Of a stretch of DNA of 64,000 bases, positions 18,534-27,376 are shown piece by piece (position 1 is the stretch's first letter; every line of letters begins with the position of its first letter). Made by a program: the position numbers and the translations under genes. The stretch lies in NCBI RefSeq assembly GCF_900186995.1, contig NZ_LT906463.1, positions 248,001-312,000 on the forward strand, written 5' to 3'. The notes beneath the pieces are model-generated. The model did not search any database. It was not told the DNA's origin and saw only the letters and a list, made by a program, of their open reading frames with translations. This DNA is from Haemophilus pittmaniae. GTDB lineage: Bacteria; Pseudomonadota; Gammaproteobacteria; Enterobacterales; Pasteurellaceae.

Positions 18534-19516
18534 TGCGAGCTTCTCATGTATCTTTTCGCGCTATCGGCTTTTATGTCGGCACGCTTAGTCTGATGGTACT
18601 ACTCTTTGGATTGAGTATTCGCCTTGGCACTTACACGCTTTCCTTTGAGGAAATTTGGGCGGCCTTTCAGCCTGACGATAAAAACTATTTTACCTTGATG
18701 GAATATCGCTTACCCCGTGCAGTGTTAGCGATTTTATTAGGTGGTGCCTTAGCGATTTCTGGTGTGTTAGTGCAAAGTGTGGTGCGCAATCCACTTGCCT
18801 CTCCCGACATTTTAGGGATTAACAATGCGGCTGGGTTAGTTGCTGTTTCGGTATTGATGTTCTTGCCAAACTTAGCATTTTACTGGATGCCTATTTTTGC
18901 CTTTTTAGGTGGTGTGCTCTCTTTTGTCATTTTATGGATCGTGTGCGGTTTTAACTTCCGCCCTATCAAAATGGCAATCATTGGGGTCGCACTATCCGCA
19001 TTGTGGGCAGCCATCAGTCATTATCTGATGCTCACTAATCCGGTCGAGATCAATACGGCGATGTTATGGCTCACAGGAAGCCTGTGGGGGCGTAGCTGGT
19101 CTTATTTAAATGTGGTATTGCCATGGTTAGTGGTATTGCTACCCTTGCCATTTATTTTCTGTCGTGATCTCGACACCCTTGGTTTAGGTGAAAACAAAGC
19201 CTCTACCTTGGGTGTGTCCGTGAATAAAGTGCAAATCAGCGTTTTAGTGCTAGCGGTCGCCCTTTCCACTACAGCCGTGGCAATTTGTGGTCCGATTGCC
19301 TTTTTAGGCTTAGTTGCTCCACATCTTGCTCGTCGTTTAGTCGGCGGCAGACATCGCACCCTATTACCGGCAGCCTTGATTATTGGCGCCCTCTTATTAC
19401 AACTTTCGGATATTTTGGCGCGGGTGATTGACCCACCAACGGAACTGCCGGCAGGTATTCTGACCGCGATTATCGGTGCGCCATATTTCTTCTACTTATT
19501 GATGAGAACTAAATAA
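18533..19516 (+). CDS. fecD: Ferric citrate permease FecD
   Basis: This is the second FecCD-type permease subunit, with 327 residues. It shares YRLPRAVLAILLGGALAISG, NPLASPDILGINNAAG, TLGVSVNKVQ and GPIAFLGLVAPHLARRLVGG with the family. FecC and FecD form the membrane channel on which FecE works. The gene overlaps both neighbours by one base (TAATG junctions). Confidence 0.92.
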   Translation: MRASHVSFRAIGFYVGTLSLMVLLFGLSIRLGTYTLSFEEIWAAFQPDDKNYFTLMEYRLPRAVLAILLGGALAISGVLVQSVVRNPLASPDILGINNAAGLVAVSVLMFLPNLAFYWMPIFAFLGGVLSFVILWIVCGFNFRPIKMAIIGVALSALWAAISHYLMLTNPVEINTAMLWLTGSLWGRSWSYLNVVLPWLVVLLPLPFIFCRDLDTLGLGENKASTLGVSVNKVQISVLVLAVALSTTAVAICGPIAFLGLVAPHLARRLVGGRHRTLLPAALIIGALLLQLSDILARVIDPPTELPAGILTAIIGAPYFFYLLMRTK

Positions 19517-20283
19517 TGAGCATTGAAATCAATAATTTATCTTTAGGTTATCAAGATAAACTCGTGGTTAAAAATCTGTCGCTAAAATTCCCGAAAAATA
19601 AAGTGATTGCATTAATCGGCCCAAATGGTTGCTGTAAGTCCACCACATTAAAAGCGGTGGCTCGCTTGCTTAAGCCAAAGCAAGGCTCAATCACCCATAA
19701 AGGCAAGGACATTTGGCAAAAAAGCCCTAAAGAATATGCCCAAGAATTGGCTTTTCTTCCGCAGCAACACTTGGTACCTGAAGGCATTAAAGTACGAGAA
19801 TTGATCGCTTACGGGCGTTCGCCTTACTTAAATCTATGGGGTAAACTCAGTCAAAAAGATGAAGAATTGGTCACTTGGGCAATGGCACAAACGCAAACTG
19901 CCGAACTCGCCGAACAGTTGGTTTCTGATTTATCCGGTGGTCAGCAACAACGGGTATTTTTAGCCATGACTCTTGCGCAAGATGCTGAATTAGTGCTACT
20001 CGATGAGCCCACCACTTATCTGGATTTAAACCGCCAAGCAGAACTGATGGGCATGATGCGACAAATGCAACAAAACGGTAAAACCGTAATTACAGTGTTG
20101 CATGATCTCAACCAAGCCTGCCGTTATTGCGATCACTTAATCGTCATGAAAAAAGGTGCTGTGATGGCACAAGGCACACCTGATGAAGTGATGACCGAAG
20201 AGTTGCTGAAGGATGTGTTTGATTTGGATGTGGAAATTCATCGCGATCCGATAGCCGATAGTCCGATGTTTATTATAAAATAG
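19516..20283 (+). CDS. fecE: Ferric citrate importer ATPase FecE with altered P-loop
   Basis: The 255-residue ABC ATPase ends fecBCDE. The signature LSGGQQQRVFLA, Walker B LVLLDEPTTYLD and H-loop VLHDLNQA are intact. The P-loop reads GPNGCCKST: the glycine before the catalytic Lys is replaced by Cys40 (TGT at 19633-19635, one base from the usual GGT). This glycine is nearly invariant, so the change could weaken ATP hydrolysis or be a sequencing error. The rest of the frame is intact. Repeat copy D follows. Confidence 0.92.
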   Translation: MSIEINNLSLGYQDKLVVKNLSLKFPKNKVIALIGPNGCCKSTTLKAVARLLKPKQGSITHKGKDIWQKSPKEYAQELAFLPQQHLVPEGIKVRELIAYGRSPYLNLWGKLSQKDEELVTWAMAQTQTAELAEQLVSDLSGGQQQRVFLAMTLAQDAELVLLDEPTTYLDLNRQAELMGMMRQMQQNGKTVITVLHDLNQACRYCDHLIVMKKGAVMAQGTPDEVMTEELLKDVFDLDVEIHRDPIADSPMFIIK

Positions 20284-20302
20284 GCTCGTTTTGTTTTTCA
20301 AA

Positions 20303-20369
20303 CACCTCTAATAAAATCAATAACTTAGCCTTATTTTTAGCAAAAAGATTGATTTTCATGGGGGCGTTT
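20303..20369 (-). repeat. Dispersed intergenic repeat, copy D
   Basis: It lies between fecE and emrE. On the minus strand it reads from AAACGCCCCC to TGATTTTATTAGAGG. The AAACGCC end faces the emrE start. Confidence 0.75.
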
Positions 20370-20391
20370 GACGGAGTTTTGAGGAGTAATT

Positions 20392-20721
20392 TTGAATCCG
20401 TGGATGATTTTAGCGCTATCGATTGGCTTAGAGGTTGTCGCCACCAATTTATTAAAGATCAGCGATGGTTTCAGCAAACCGCTACCGACAATTAGCGCCT
20501 TGGTTTTATATGCGGCATCATTTTATGGGGTATCCTTGGTGTTCCGTAGCTTATCGGTGGGCTTGGTGTATGCCGTATGGTCGGGTGTGGGGATAGTGCT
20601 TACGGCAATCGTCGCCTATTTCATCTTCGACCAAAGAATTGACACCGCCGGTCTGCTAGGCATTGCCTTGATCATTGCCGGCATTTTGGTGATCAATCTT
20701 TTTTCTAAAATGTCAGCATAA
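20392..20721 (+). CDS. emrE: Small multidrug resistance efflux protein EmrE
   Basis: The 109-residue, four-helix SMR protein exchanges protons for cationic drugs. The essential membrane Glu14 is present (IGLEVVATNLLK), as is the VYAVWSGVGIVL signature near 60. It aligns well with E. coli EmrE, including the MNPW start. The start codon is TTG at 20392, with GAGGAG eight bases upstream. A relative such as SugE/Gdx is less likely. Confidence 0.85.
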   Translation: MNPWMILALSIGLEVVATNLLKISDGFSKPLPTISALVLYAASFYGVSLVFRSLSVGLVYAVWSGVGIVLTAIVAYFIFDQRIDTAGLLGIALIIAGILVINLFSKMSA

Positions 20722-20745
20722 AAAAACGGCATCTTCAGATGCCGT
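20720..20745 (-). terminator. Terminator of the 20751 gene, facing emrE
   Basis: The arms ACGGCATC / GATGCCGT with loop TTCA have a T-run only on the minus strand (20720-20725). It therefore serves mainly the minus-strand gene. Confidence 0.75.
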
Positions 20746-20750
20746 TATAG

Positions 20751-21146
20751 TTAATGAGCTTTTTTATGCGCCTTGTTCTTCGTCTTGTGCCCTTTCACAT
20801 TGTTGTTGGCCTTTAAGCGTCCACCAGCTTTACGAAAACCCTGCAACCACTGCGCTTGAAAGCGTGAGCCAACAATGCCCTGACTACGACAAAATTGCAC
20901 ACGTTGCGCCAACAGGGTTTGATAATAGGCGGCATAGGTTCTTGCCACCCGATAACCGTCCAAATACCAATCGTCCAAATCACCGCAATCCGCTGTATTC
21001 AAACGTTTTTCCCGACCATTAATATTAAAGGGCTGGCGACCACCGCTATAACTTGGCCCATCACCGAAGATAATGCTGACACCTTCGCCCTGCACCGGCC
21101 CACTTAAAATGGCGCATAATGCCGCCAAGCATACTAATTTTTTCAA
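20751..21146 (-). CDS. Secreted hypothetical protein
   Basis: This is a 131-residue protein with a clear signal peptide (cleavage after ILSGPVQG, about residue 20). The mature part has two cysteines (CGDLDDWY and QFCRSQG) that could form a disulfide, an Asp/Trp/Tyr-rich DWYLDGYRVARTYAAYY segment like the DUF2799 class of exported proteins, and a Lys/His-rich tail (KGHKTKNKAHKKAH). I do not recognise a function. It lies 9 bp upstream of the proB stop region in the same direction and may be cotranscribed after proB. Confidence 0.7.
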   Translation of the reverse strand: MKKLVCLAALCAILSGPVQGEGVSIIFGDGPSYSGGRQPFNINGREKRLNTADCGDLDDWYLDGYRVARTYAAYYQTLLAQRVQFCRSQGIVGSRFQAQWLQGFRKAGGRLKANNNVKGHKTKNKAHKKAH

Positions 21147-21155
21147 TTTCGTATC

Positions 21156-22256
21156 CTATAACACGATCATTTCGTCACGATGCATTGCCACCGAGCCATA
21201 TTCATAGCCCAAAAGCGCTTCGATTTCATGGGATTGTTTGCCCTTAATCAAGCCTAACGCATCACTGTTGTAACGTGGCATTCCTAAGGCTAATGGTGTG
21301 CCCTCACGATCTAAAATACGCACAACTTCGCCGCGAGAAAAACGCCCTTCTAACGCTAAAATACCGGCCGGTAAAAGGGATTTATGCTGCACCAAAATAG
21401 CATTTTTTGCACCATCATCCACGGTTAAGGTACCCACACAAGGTGCAGCAAATAACCATTGTTTACGGCTTTCCAAACGATCCGCCTGATGGGCGATAAA
21501 TTTCGTACCAATCGGTTTTTGGTAAGCTAAATCAACGATCACATTGGCACGGTTGCCCGGTGCGATAATGGTTTCAATCCCCGAACGGGTCGCGACATCG
21601 GCTGCTGCAACTTTGGTCGCCATACCACCGGTACCTTGCGTAGTACCGCTACCGCCGGCAATCTGACGAATTTCTGGCGTAATTTGCGCCACTTCGGCGA
21701 TTAGTTGAGCATGCGGATTTTTGCGCGGATCCGAATCAAACAAGCCTTGCTGATCGGTTAATAAATACAGTTGATCCGATTGCACCAAAATCGCTACCAA
21801 CGCGGATAAATTGTCGTTATCACCAACTTTTATTTCTGCCGTCGCCACCGCATCATTTTCATTGATCACCGGAATAATTCGATTATCTAGCAACGCATGC
21901 AAAGTATCACGGGCATTTAAAAAACGTTCGCGGTCTTCAATATCGGCACGGGTTAATAGCAATTGGCCAATATGAATATCGTAAATTGCAAACAATCTTT
22001 CCCAAGCTTGAATCAACTGACTTTGTCCCACCGCAGCTAATAACTGCTTGGAAGCAATGGTCGGCGGCAATGTAGGATGATTAAGATAATGCCGGCCGGC
22101 AGCGATCGCACCTGAAGTGACAATCACCACGCGGAAGCCTTCCTGATGCAAACGGGCAATTTGCCGTACGATTTCCATCATATGTGGCGAATTCAACTTT
22201 GGTGTACCTTGAGTGAGCGTACTGGTGCCGAATTTAACAACGATCGTTTTGTTCAT
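21156..22256 (-). CDS. proB: Glutamate 5-kinase ProB
   Basis: ProB phosphorylates glutamate in the first step of proline synthesis. The 366-residue product has an amino-acid kinase domain (VVKFGTSTL at the N-terminus, VTSGAIAAG near 50, INENDAVAT near 135, GGMATKV near 215) and a C-terminal PUA domain (~275-355). The ATG at 22256 matches the family start, [10 protein letters not shown]. The upstream open frame to 22310 is not conserved. It is divergent from folA. Confidence 0.95.
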   Translation of the reverse strand: MNKTIVVKFGTSTLTQGTPKLNSPHMMEIVRQIARLHQEGFRVVIVTSGAIAAGRHYLNHPTLPPTIASKQLLAAVGQSQLIQAWERLFAIYDIHIGQLLLTRADIEDRERFLNARDTLHALLDNRIIPVINENDAVATAEIKVGDNDNLSALVAILVQSDQLYLLTDQQGLFDSDPRKNPHAQLIAEVAQITPEIRQIAGGSGTTQGTGGMATKVAAADVATRSGIETIIAPGNRANVIVDLAYQKPIGTKFIAHQADRLESRKQWLFAAPCVGTLTVDDGAKNAILVQHKSLLPAGILALEGRFSRGEVVRILDREGTPLALGMPRYNSDALGLIKGKQSHEIEALLGYEYGSVAMHRDEMIVL

Positions 22257-22399
22257 TTCAATAAACCTGTGGCGAAAAAAGAGCGCATAAATTAGCACCA
22301 AAAGGGGCAAAAATCACGCAAAAAAGTGAATGATGAAAAAGACTTGCGGGAAAGAGGCTTTTTCGCCAAGATAAGCGGAATTTTTTATAAGGAGTCCTT

Positions 22400-22897
22400 A
22401 TGCAGCTTAGTCTGATTGTTGCCGCAACCCGCAATTGGGTGATCGGTAAAGAAAACCAAATGCCTTGGCATTTGCCTGCCGATTTAGCTTGGTTTCGCCA
22501 AAACACCAGCGGTAAGCCCGTGATTATGGGACGTAAAACCTTTGCAAGCATTGGTCGCCCATTACCAAAACGCACCAATATCGTGCTATCCCGTAGCCCT
22601 TTCGAACATCCTGGCGTCATTTGGCATAGCAGCTTGGAGAACGCCTTAGCAGAGTTGAGCGAATCCCCTGAAGTGATGCTTATCGGTGGTGGTGAGTTGT
22701 TTAAACAATATTTAGCGCAGGCAGATAAACTCTATTTCACACAAATTCAGGCTGAAATCGACGGCGATACTTTTTTTCCGGAAATCCATTGGGCAGATTG
22801 GGATATCACCTTCGAACAATATCGTCCGGCCGATGAAAATAACGCCTACGACTGTCGCTTTATGATTTGTGAACGGAAGGGTAAACCGCAGGTATAA
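22400..22897 (+). CDS. folA: Dihydrofolate reductase FolA
   Basis: This is NADPH-dependent dihydrofolate reductase, 165 residues. The family marks are LIVAATRNWVIGKENQMPWHLPADL (seen in pieces, with catalytic Asp28 in the PADLAWF segment), VIMGRKTFASIGRPLP and MLIGGGELF. The start is ATG at 22400 after AAGGAG. Repeat copy E begins 12 bases after the stop. Confidence 0.96.
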   Translation: MQLSLIVAATRNWVIGKENQMPWHLPADLAWFRQNTSGKPVIMGRKTFASIGRPLPKRTNIVLSRSPFEHPGVIWHSSLENALAELSESPEVMLIGGGELFKQYLAQADKLYFTQIQAEIDGDTFFPEIHWADWDITFEQYRPADENNAYDCRFMICERKGKPQV

Positions 22898-22909
22898 GAA
22901 TAGGGCGGA

Positions 22910-22976
22910 AAACGCCCTAGTGAAAATTGGAATTTTGCCTAAAAAAGCATGTAAGTTATTGATTTTATTAGAAATG
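22910..22976 (+). repeat. Dispersed intergenic repeat, copy E
   Basis: It reads from AAACGCCCT to TGATTTTATTAGAAATG. With the preceding AGGGCGG the repeat end forms a small AGGGCG/CGCCCT hairpin just after folA, which could act as part of a terminator. Confidence 0.75.
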
Positions 22977-23041
22977 AATTCAAAATCTGTCTATTCGAAT
23001 TGCAACCTAAATGAGATATTGGAATAACCAACAGAATTAAA

Positions 23042-23118
<77 letters not shown>

Positions 23119-23152
23119 ATAAACATGGATATTCGGGTGAGAAAAAAAGAAG

Positions 23153-23229
23153 TGGTCGGCGAGATAGGATTTGAACCTACGACCCACTGGTCCCAAACCA
23201 GTTGCGCTACCAAGCTGCGCTACTCGCCG
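23153..23229 (-). tRNA. tRNA-Pro (anticodon TGG)
   Basis: The 77-base gene starts CGGCGAGTAGCGCAG and has an encoded CCA. The anticodon loop TTTGGGA gives TGG. It lies 34 bases upstream of tRNA-Arg on the same strand and is probably cotranscribed. Confidence 0.96.
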
Positions 23230-23391
23230 ACGAATGCGCGCTATTATAGAGGCCTTTGACTATTCGTCAACGGTTTTTTCGCAAATCCCATTTAATTGGT
23301 TATTTTTGCACCCACCGCACAAAGCTTTAAAAAATCCCTTCGCTCAGCTAAAATAACCGCCACTTCCTTATTCTTCACTTCAGGAGTTTCC

Positions 23392-24243
23392 ATGTCTGCG
23401 CAACTTATTTCCGGCACCCAACTAGCCAAATCCATCAAGGCTGAATTAGCACAAAAAATTACCGACTTAGCTGAAAAGCAATGCCGAATTCCCTGCCTTG
23501 CGGTGATTTTGGTCGGCGAAAACCCAGCCTCTCAGGTCTATGTTGGCGCCAAGCGCAAGGCTTGTGAAGAAATTGGCATGCTGTCACAATCCTATGAATT
23601 GCCCGATAGCACAAGCCAAGGGGAACTCTTAGGATTGATCGATAAATTAAATGCGGATCCAACAGTTGATGGCATTCTGGTACAACTACCGCTACCACCG
23701 CACTTGGATTCCACCCAAGTGATTGAGCGCATTGAGCCAACAAAAGATGTGGATGGTTTTCACCCTTACAATGTTGGCCGACTTTGCCAACGCATTCCGA
23801 CACTACGCGCCTGCACGCCTTACGGAGTGATGAAGTTACTGGAAACTACCGGTATTGATTTGCACGGCAAGCATGCGGTCATCGTTGGTGCCTCCAATAT
23901 TGTCGGACGACCTATGGCCTTAGAGTTATTATTGGCCGGTTCAACCGTAACGGTAACCCACCGTTTCACCGAAGATTTAGAGAGCCATATTCGCCGCGCC
24001 GATATTCTAGTGGTCGCGGTCGGCAAACCACGTTTTATTCCGGGTGATTGGATTAAACCAGGTGCAACGGTAATCGATGTGGGGATTAGTCGGGTCGATG
24101 GCAAATTACTAGGTGATGTGGAATTTGAAACAGCCGCCGAAAAAGCCGCTTATATCACGCCGGTACCGGGTGGCGTGGGGCCAATGACCATCGCTATTCT
24201 GATGCAAAATACTCTTGCAGCTTACGAGCATCACCAAGCCTAA
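23392..24243 (+). CDS. folD: Bifunctional methylene-THF dehydrogenase/cyclohydrolase FolD
   Basis: FolD interconverts methylene-, methenyl- and formyl-tetrahydrofolate. The 283-residue product has the [14 protein letters not shown] segment with catalytic Lys near residue 54, the VQLPLP motif near 100, GRPMALELL in the NADP domain and the C-terminal [12 protein letters not shown]. The ATG at 23392 follows CAGGAG; the longer frame back to 23296 is not conserved. Confidence 0.96.
   Translation: MSAQLISGTQLAKSIKAELAQKITDLAEKQCRIPCLAVILVGENPASQVYVGAKRKACEEIGMLSQSYELPDSTSQGELLGLIDKLNADPTVDGILVQLPLPPHLDSTQVIERIEPTKDVDGFHPYNVGRLCQRIPTLRACTPYGVMKLLETTGIDLHGKHAVIVGASNIVGRPMALELLLAGSTVTVTHRFTEDLESHIRRADILVVAVGKPRFIPGDWIKPGATVIDVGISRVDGKLLGDVEFETAAEKAAYITPVPGGVGPMTIAILMQNTLAAYEHHQA
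23697..23705 (-). other. DNA uptake signal sequence
   Basis: This is an exact Hin-type 9-mer on the minus strand (ACCGCACTT on plus), inside folD. Confidence 0.8.
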
Positions 24244-24256
24244 CGTGATAAATAAC

Positions 24257-24293
24257 AAAAAACCCGAAAGCCAATGCTTTCGGGTTTATTTTT
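24257..24293. terminator. Bidirectional terminator between folD and ndh
   Basis: The arms AACCCGAAAG / CTTTCGGGTT (24261-24270, 24277-24286) are flanked by an A-run and a T-rich run. It can serve both convergent genes. Confidence 0.85.
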
Positions 24294-24306
24294 GTTCTGG
24301 CAATGA

Positions 24307-25641
24307 TTAGTGCAATTTTAAACGCGGTTTCAAATAATGATTAATTTTATCCACCAGAATAATTAAACCGATTTTGATGCAACCATGTAAGGCATGCTGA
24401 TGCATCCGATATAAGGAAACATATGCAAATTGTGCCAAACGGCCCTGCACCGTCAGTGGATTTTTGGCAAATTTATTAGTTAAACTGCCTAACGCAGTAA
24501 AACTTGAGAGCGACACCAAAGTACCTTTGTCATTATATTTAAAGGCTTTTAACGGTTTATTGGTAAAAATCGCCTCGATATTTTTAGCACAGGCCTTTGC
24601 CATTTGATGGGCTGCCTGCGCACGCGGCGGTACCGGTTTGCCATTCGGTTGAATTAAGGCCGTACAGTCACCAATTGCAAAAATGCTGTCATCATTGCTT
24701 GTTTGTAAGGTATCTTTAATTACCAATTGATTGATGCGGTTAATTTCCAAACCATCAAATTGTTGCGTCACTTTTGATGTGCGCACACCTGCCGCCCAAA
24801 CGATAAGATCCGCTTTAATTTCCTCACCTTCTTTAGTGAGTAAGGTATTTGGTTGAGCTTCCGTAATCATCGTATTCAAACGCACATCTGCTCCCATTTC
24901 CTGCAATTCGGATAATACCGCCGCCGATAAATCCTCCGGTAAGGCCGGTAATAAACGCGGTCCGGCTTCCACCAAAGTCACCTGGAGACAAGAATTGTCA
25001 ATTTTGCCGTAGCCGTAGGAAGATAAATCCTCAGCGGCGTGATAAAGCTCAGCAGTCAATTCCACACCGGTTGCACCACCGCCTACAATCGCAATATTTA
25101 CTTTATGCTCGTCCACTAGCTTTTGCTTAAATTCCGCTTCACCAATATCGTCTAGGGCACGGTTTTCGGAGAATTTTAAAAATAGCTCCAACATTTTTTC
25201 CTGAAAACGCAGCGCTTGATCTGCGCTATCTAAGAAAATGCAATTATCTGCCACGCCTTTGGTATTGAAATCGTTGGATTTGCTGCCAATTGCCAATACC
25301 AAATAATCATATGGAATACGACGAGCGATCACCAACATATCGCCTTCACTGCCATATACCGGTGCCAATTCGACATATTTTTGTTCGCGGTTAATGCGGG
25401 TAATTGAGCCCTGTTCGAAACTGAAATGGTGATTTTTACCATGTGCACGGTAGCTTAAAGAATCCACCCCATCATCTAATACGCCGGTGGCAATCTCATG
25501 TAGGAGAGGTTTCCAAAGATGAGTGGCATTGCGATCCACCAATGTGACCTTCGCCTTTTCGCCTTTACCTAGCTTATCGCCAAGAAAGGTTGCTAACTCG
25601 ATGCCGCCGGCACCACCACCGACGATAACGATGTTTTTCAT
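24307..25641 (-). CDS. ndh: NADH dehydrogenase II (NDH-2)
   Basis: This single-subunit, non-proton-pumping NADH:quinone oxidoreductase has 444 residues. The FAD-binding motif is IVGGGAGGIELATFLG at the N-terminus, the NADH-binding motif is IVGGGATGVELTAEL near 185, and the second FAD motif is IFAIGDCTAL near 315. The C-terminal region, VSLYRMHQHALHG, is the usual membrane-associated end. It is monocistronic, with folD convergent. Confidence 0.95.
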   Translation of the reverse strand: MKNIVIVGGGAGGIELATFLGDKLGKGEKAKVTLVDRNATHLWKPLLHEIATGVLDDGVDSLSYRAHGKNHHFSFEQGSITRINREQKYVELAPVYGSEGDMLVIARRIPYDYLVLAIGSKSNDFNTKGVADNCIFLDSADQALRFQEKMLELFLKFSENRALDDIGEAEFKQKLVDEHKVNIAIVGGGATGVELTAELYHAAEDLSSYGYGKIDNSCLQVTLVEAGPRLLPALPEDLSAAVLSELQEMGADVRLNTMITEAQPNTLLTKEGEEIKADLIVWAAGVRTSKVTQQFDGLEINRINQLVIKDTLQTSNDDSIFAIGDCTALIQPNGKPVPPRAQAAHQMAKACAKNIEAIFTNKPLKAFKYNDKGTLVSLSSFTALGSLTNKFAKNPLTVQGRLAQFAYVSLYRMHQHALHGCIKIGLIILVDKINHYLKPRLKLH

Positions 25642-25784
25642 AAAGTGCTCCTAAATAGCTAAATGTTAAAAATGTTAAAAATGTTAAAAAATTGTAATGC
25701 GCGCAATGATAGCATAAGCCTGTAAAAAGGGTTAGCGTTGATTGGTAAAACCGTTAAAAATACCCCAAAAGAGGTTTTTAAAAA

Positions 25785-25852
25785 CATATCTAATAAAATC
25801 AATGGGTTATATGCTATTTTGACAAAAACTTTTATTTTGAAGGGGGCGTTTA
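25785..25852 (-). repeat. Dispersed intergenic repeat, copy F
   Basis: On the minus strand it begins TTAAACGCCCCC, eight bases after the stop codon of the 25857 gene, and ends TGATTTTATTAGATATG. No separate terminator lies between gene and repeat. Confidence 0.8.
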
Positions 25853-25856
25853 ACGC

Positions 25857-26489
25857 TTAGATTTGATGGGCGCGTTGATAAAGGGGTTCGAGGGCTCGAA
25901 TGGTGTCCACAATAAAAGCTACCGGATCCGCATCGGCCAACGCCGGCTTTTCCAGCGTACGACCGATACACCAATAATCTTGGGCATCGCGTAATTCAGG
26001 CAACGCAGGGGAAAAATTACTCAAGCTTGGAAAGTCGCCATATTCATCGGCATCACCACGCCATACTGCAAAATCTCCAAAACGCTTGAAATCCAACTCA
26101 TCCCACCATTGGTTGTATTGATTCAGATTAATTTGCGAACGATCGGCGCGATAACAATGCCAATCCAAGCATACCCGCAAGCGACGGCGATTTAGCAATA
26201 CCGAAAAAATAGCGGCGGAATGTTGGTTGTATTCGTATTTGAAATAGGCAAAAAAATGGGCCCGCACTTGCCAGCCATTAGTCCAGCTTTCAATATGTGG
26301 TTTTGCAAAAGGGACACCAAGCAACTGGGATACTGCCAAATTAATGGCTTTCCAGCGTTCCCAATGGGATTTGTAATCGGCTTTGATACGTGGAATATCA
26401 GCAGGGCAATATTTTTTCAATTGGGCAAATTGATAAAAAGGAATTTCAAAGAGCTCACAAGCGCTGGCATTCAACATCAAGGAATTCAT
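25857..26489 (-). CDS. HI_0552-like conserved protein
   Basis: This 210-residue cytoplasmic protein is the neighbour of apaH, as I remember for H. influenzae HI_0552. It is rich in Trp and Tyr (HWERWKAINLAV, WTNGWQVRAHFFAYFKYEYN, NQWWDELDFKRFGDFAVWRG). No catalytic motif that I know is visible. Databases may label this family as a glucose-6-phosphate dehydrogenase, but there is no Rossmann G-x-G-xx-G motif, so I do not support that name. The ATG at 26489 has GAGG at good spacing; a TTG 12 bases upstream is possible. It lies 8 bases after apaH. Confidence 0.8.
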   Translation of the reverse strand: MNSLMLNASACELFEIPFYQFAQLKKYCPADIPRIKADYKSHWERWKAINLAVSQLLGVPFAKPHIESWTNGWQVRAHFFAYFKYEYNQHSAAIFSVLLNRRRLRVCLDWHCYRADRSQINLNQYNQWWDELDFKRFGDFAVWRGDADEYGDFPSLSNFSPALPELRDAQDYWCIGRTLEKPALADADPVAFIVDTIRALEPLYQRAHQI

Positions 26490-26497
26490 GTTCGGCC

Positions 26498-27319
26498 TCA
26501 ACGATAGTCCTTCACCGCGGCCTGCGTGAAGTATTGTTTATCCTGCCAACGCAACATGGTCAGCCGATTGCCCCACACACAGCCGGTATCTAGAGCGTAA
26601 ATACCCTGCGGCGTTGGCTCATCGACTAGACTCGCCCAGTGACCAAAGATAATCGGAATTTGTCGATAAAGCGGATTATCTAAATTAAACCAAGGAGTTA
26701 ATTCGCTCGGAGCATCTTTTACAGGGGATTTACAAGCAAAATCCAAACGATGATCGCGATAGCAAAAACGCATACGGGTAAATGCATTAATAATATAACG
26801 TAGGCGATCTAACCCTTGTAAATCGGGAGACCAACGATCCGGCTGCTCAGAATACATATTTTCAATCAGATAATGAAAATCACCTTGACGTAAAATTTGC
26901 TCAACTTCAGCAGCACAGGATTTTGCGGTCTGCAAATCCCAATCTGGAGAAATACCTGCATGGGTCATTAAACAATTTAATTCTTGATCATGTACAAGCA
27001 ATGGCTGATGGCGTAACCAGTCAATCAGTTCATCAAAATCCGCAGCATTAAAAATCGCATCAACACGATCACGTTGCTTCACTTTCTTAATGCCAAGCGC
27101 CGTGGAAATTAAATGCAAATCATGATTTCCTAACACCGTTTGCGCCGCATCGCCAAGAGACTTCACCAAGCGCAAGCATTCTAGGGATTTATCACCGCGT
27201 GCCACTAGATCTCCGACCAAATAGAGTTTGTCTTGGGCCGGTTCGAAATTCACCCGTTCCAATAAAAGCTGTAATTCATCGTAACAGCCTTGTAAATCAC
27301 CAACAAAATAAGTTGCCAT
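26498..27319 (-). CDS. apaH: Diadenosine tetraphosphatase ApaH
   Basis: ApaH hydrolyses Ap4A symmetrically and can decap NpnN-capped RNA. The 273-residue product has the metallophosphatase motifs [30 protein letters not shown] and [10 protein letters not shown], then FGHWASL and [10 protein letters not shown]. The start ATG at 27319 matches E. coli MATYL-GD. A TTG nine bases upstream has a nearer GGAG and is an alternative. Confidence 0.95.
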   Translation of the reverse strand: MATYFVGDLQGCYDELQLLLERVNFEPAQDKLYLVGDLVARGDKSLECLRLVKSLGDAAQTVLGNHDLHLISTALGIKKVKQRDRVDAIFNAADFDELIDWLRHQPLLVHDQELNCLMTHAGISPDWDLQTAKSCAAEVEQILRQGDFHYLIENMYSEQPDRWSPDLQGLDRLRYIINAFTRMRFCYRDHRLDFACKSPVKDAPSELTPWFNLDNPLYRQIPIIFGHWASLVDEPTPQGIYALDTGCVWGNRLTMLRWQDKQYFTQAAVKDYR

Positions 27320-27376
27320 TTTCGTCAATCTAACTCCAATTTAAGTCAGCTAAGAACAAGTTTTATAGCCGGCTGA

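Noticed and set aside
20284..20391. Guanidine riboswitch upstream of the SMR gene
   Set aside because: An ACGG is present, but the paired hairpins of guanidine-II and the core of guanidine-I are missing; the region is mostly repeat copy D.
20392..20721. SugE/Gdx guanidine exporter instead of EmrE
   Set aside because: The alignment with EmrE around Glu14 and AVWSGVGIVL is closer, and no guanidine leader was seen; not fully excluded.
25857..26489. Glucose-6-phosphate dehydrogenase label for the HI_0552-like protein
   Set aside because: No nucleotide-binding glycine motif or G6PD active-site sequence can be seen.
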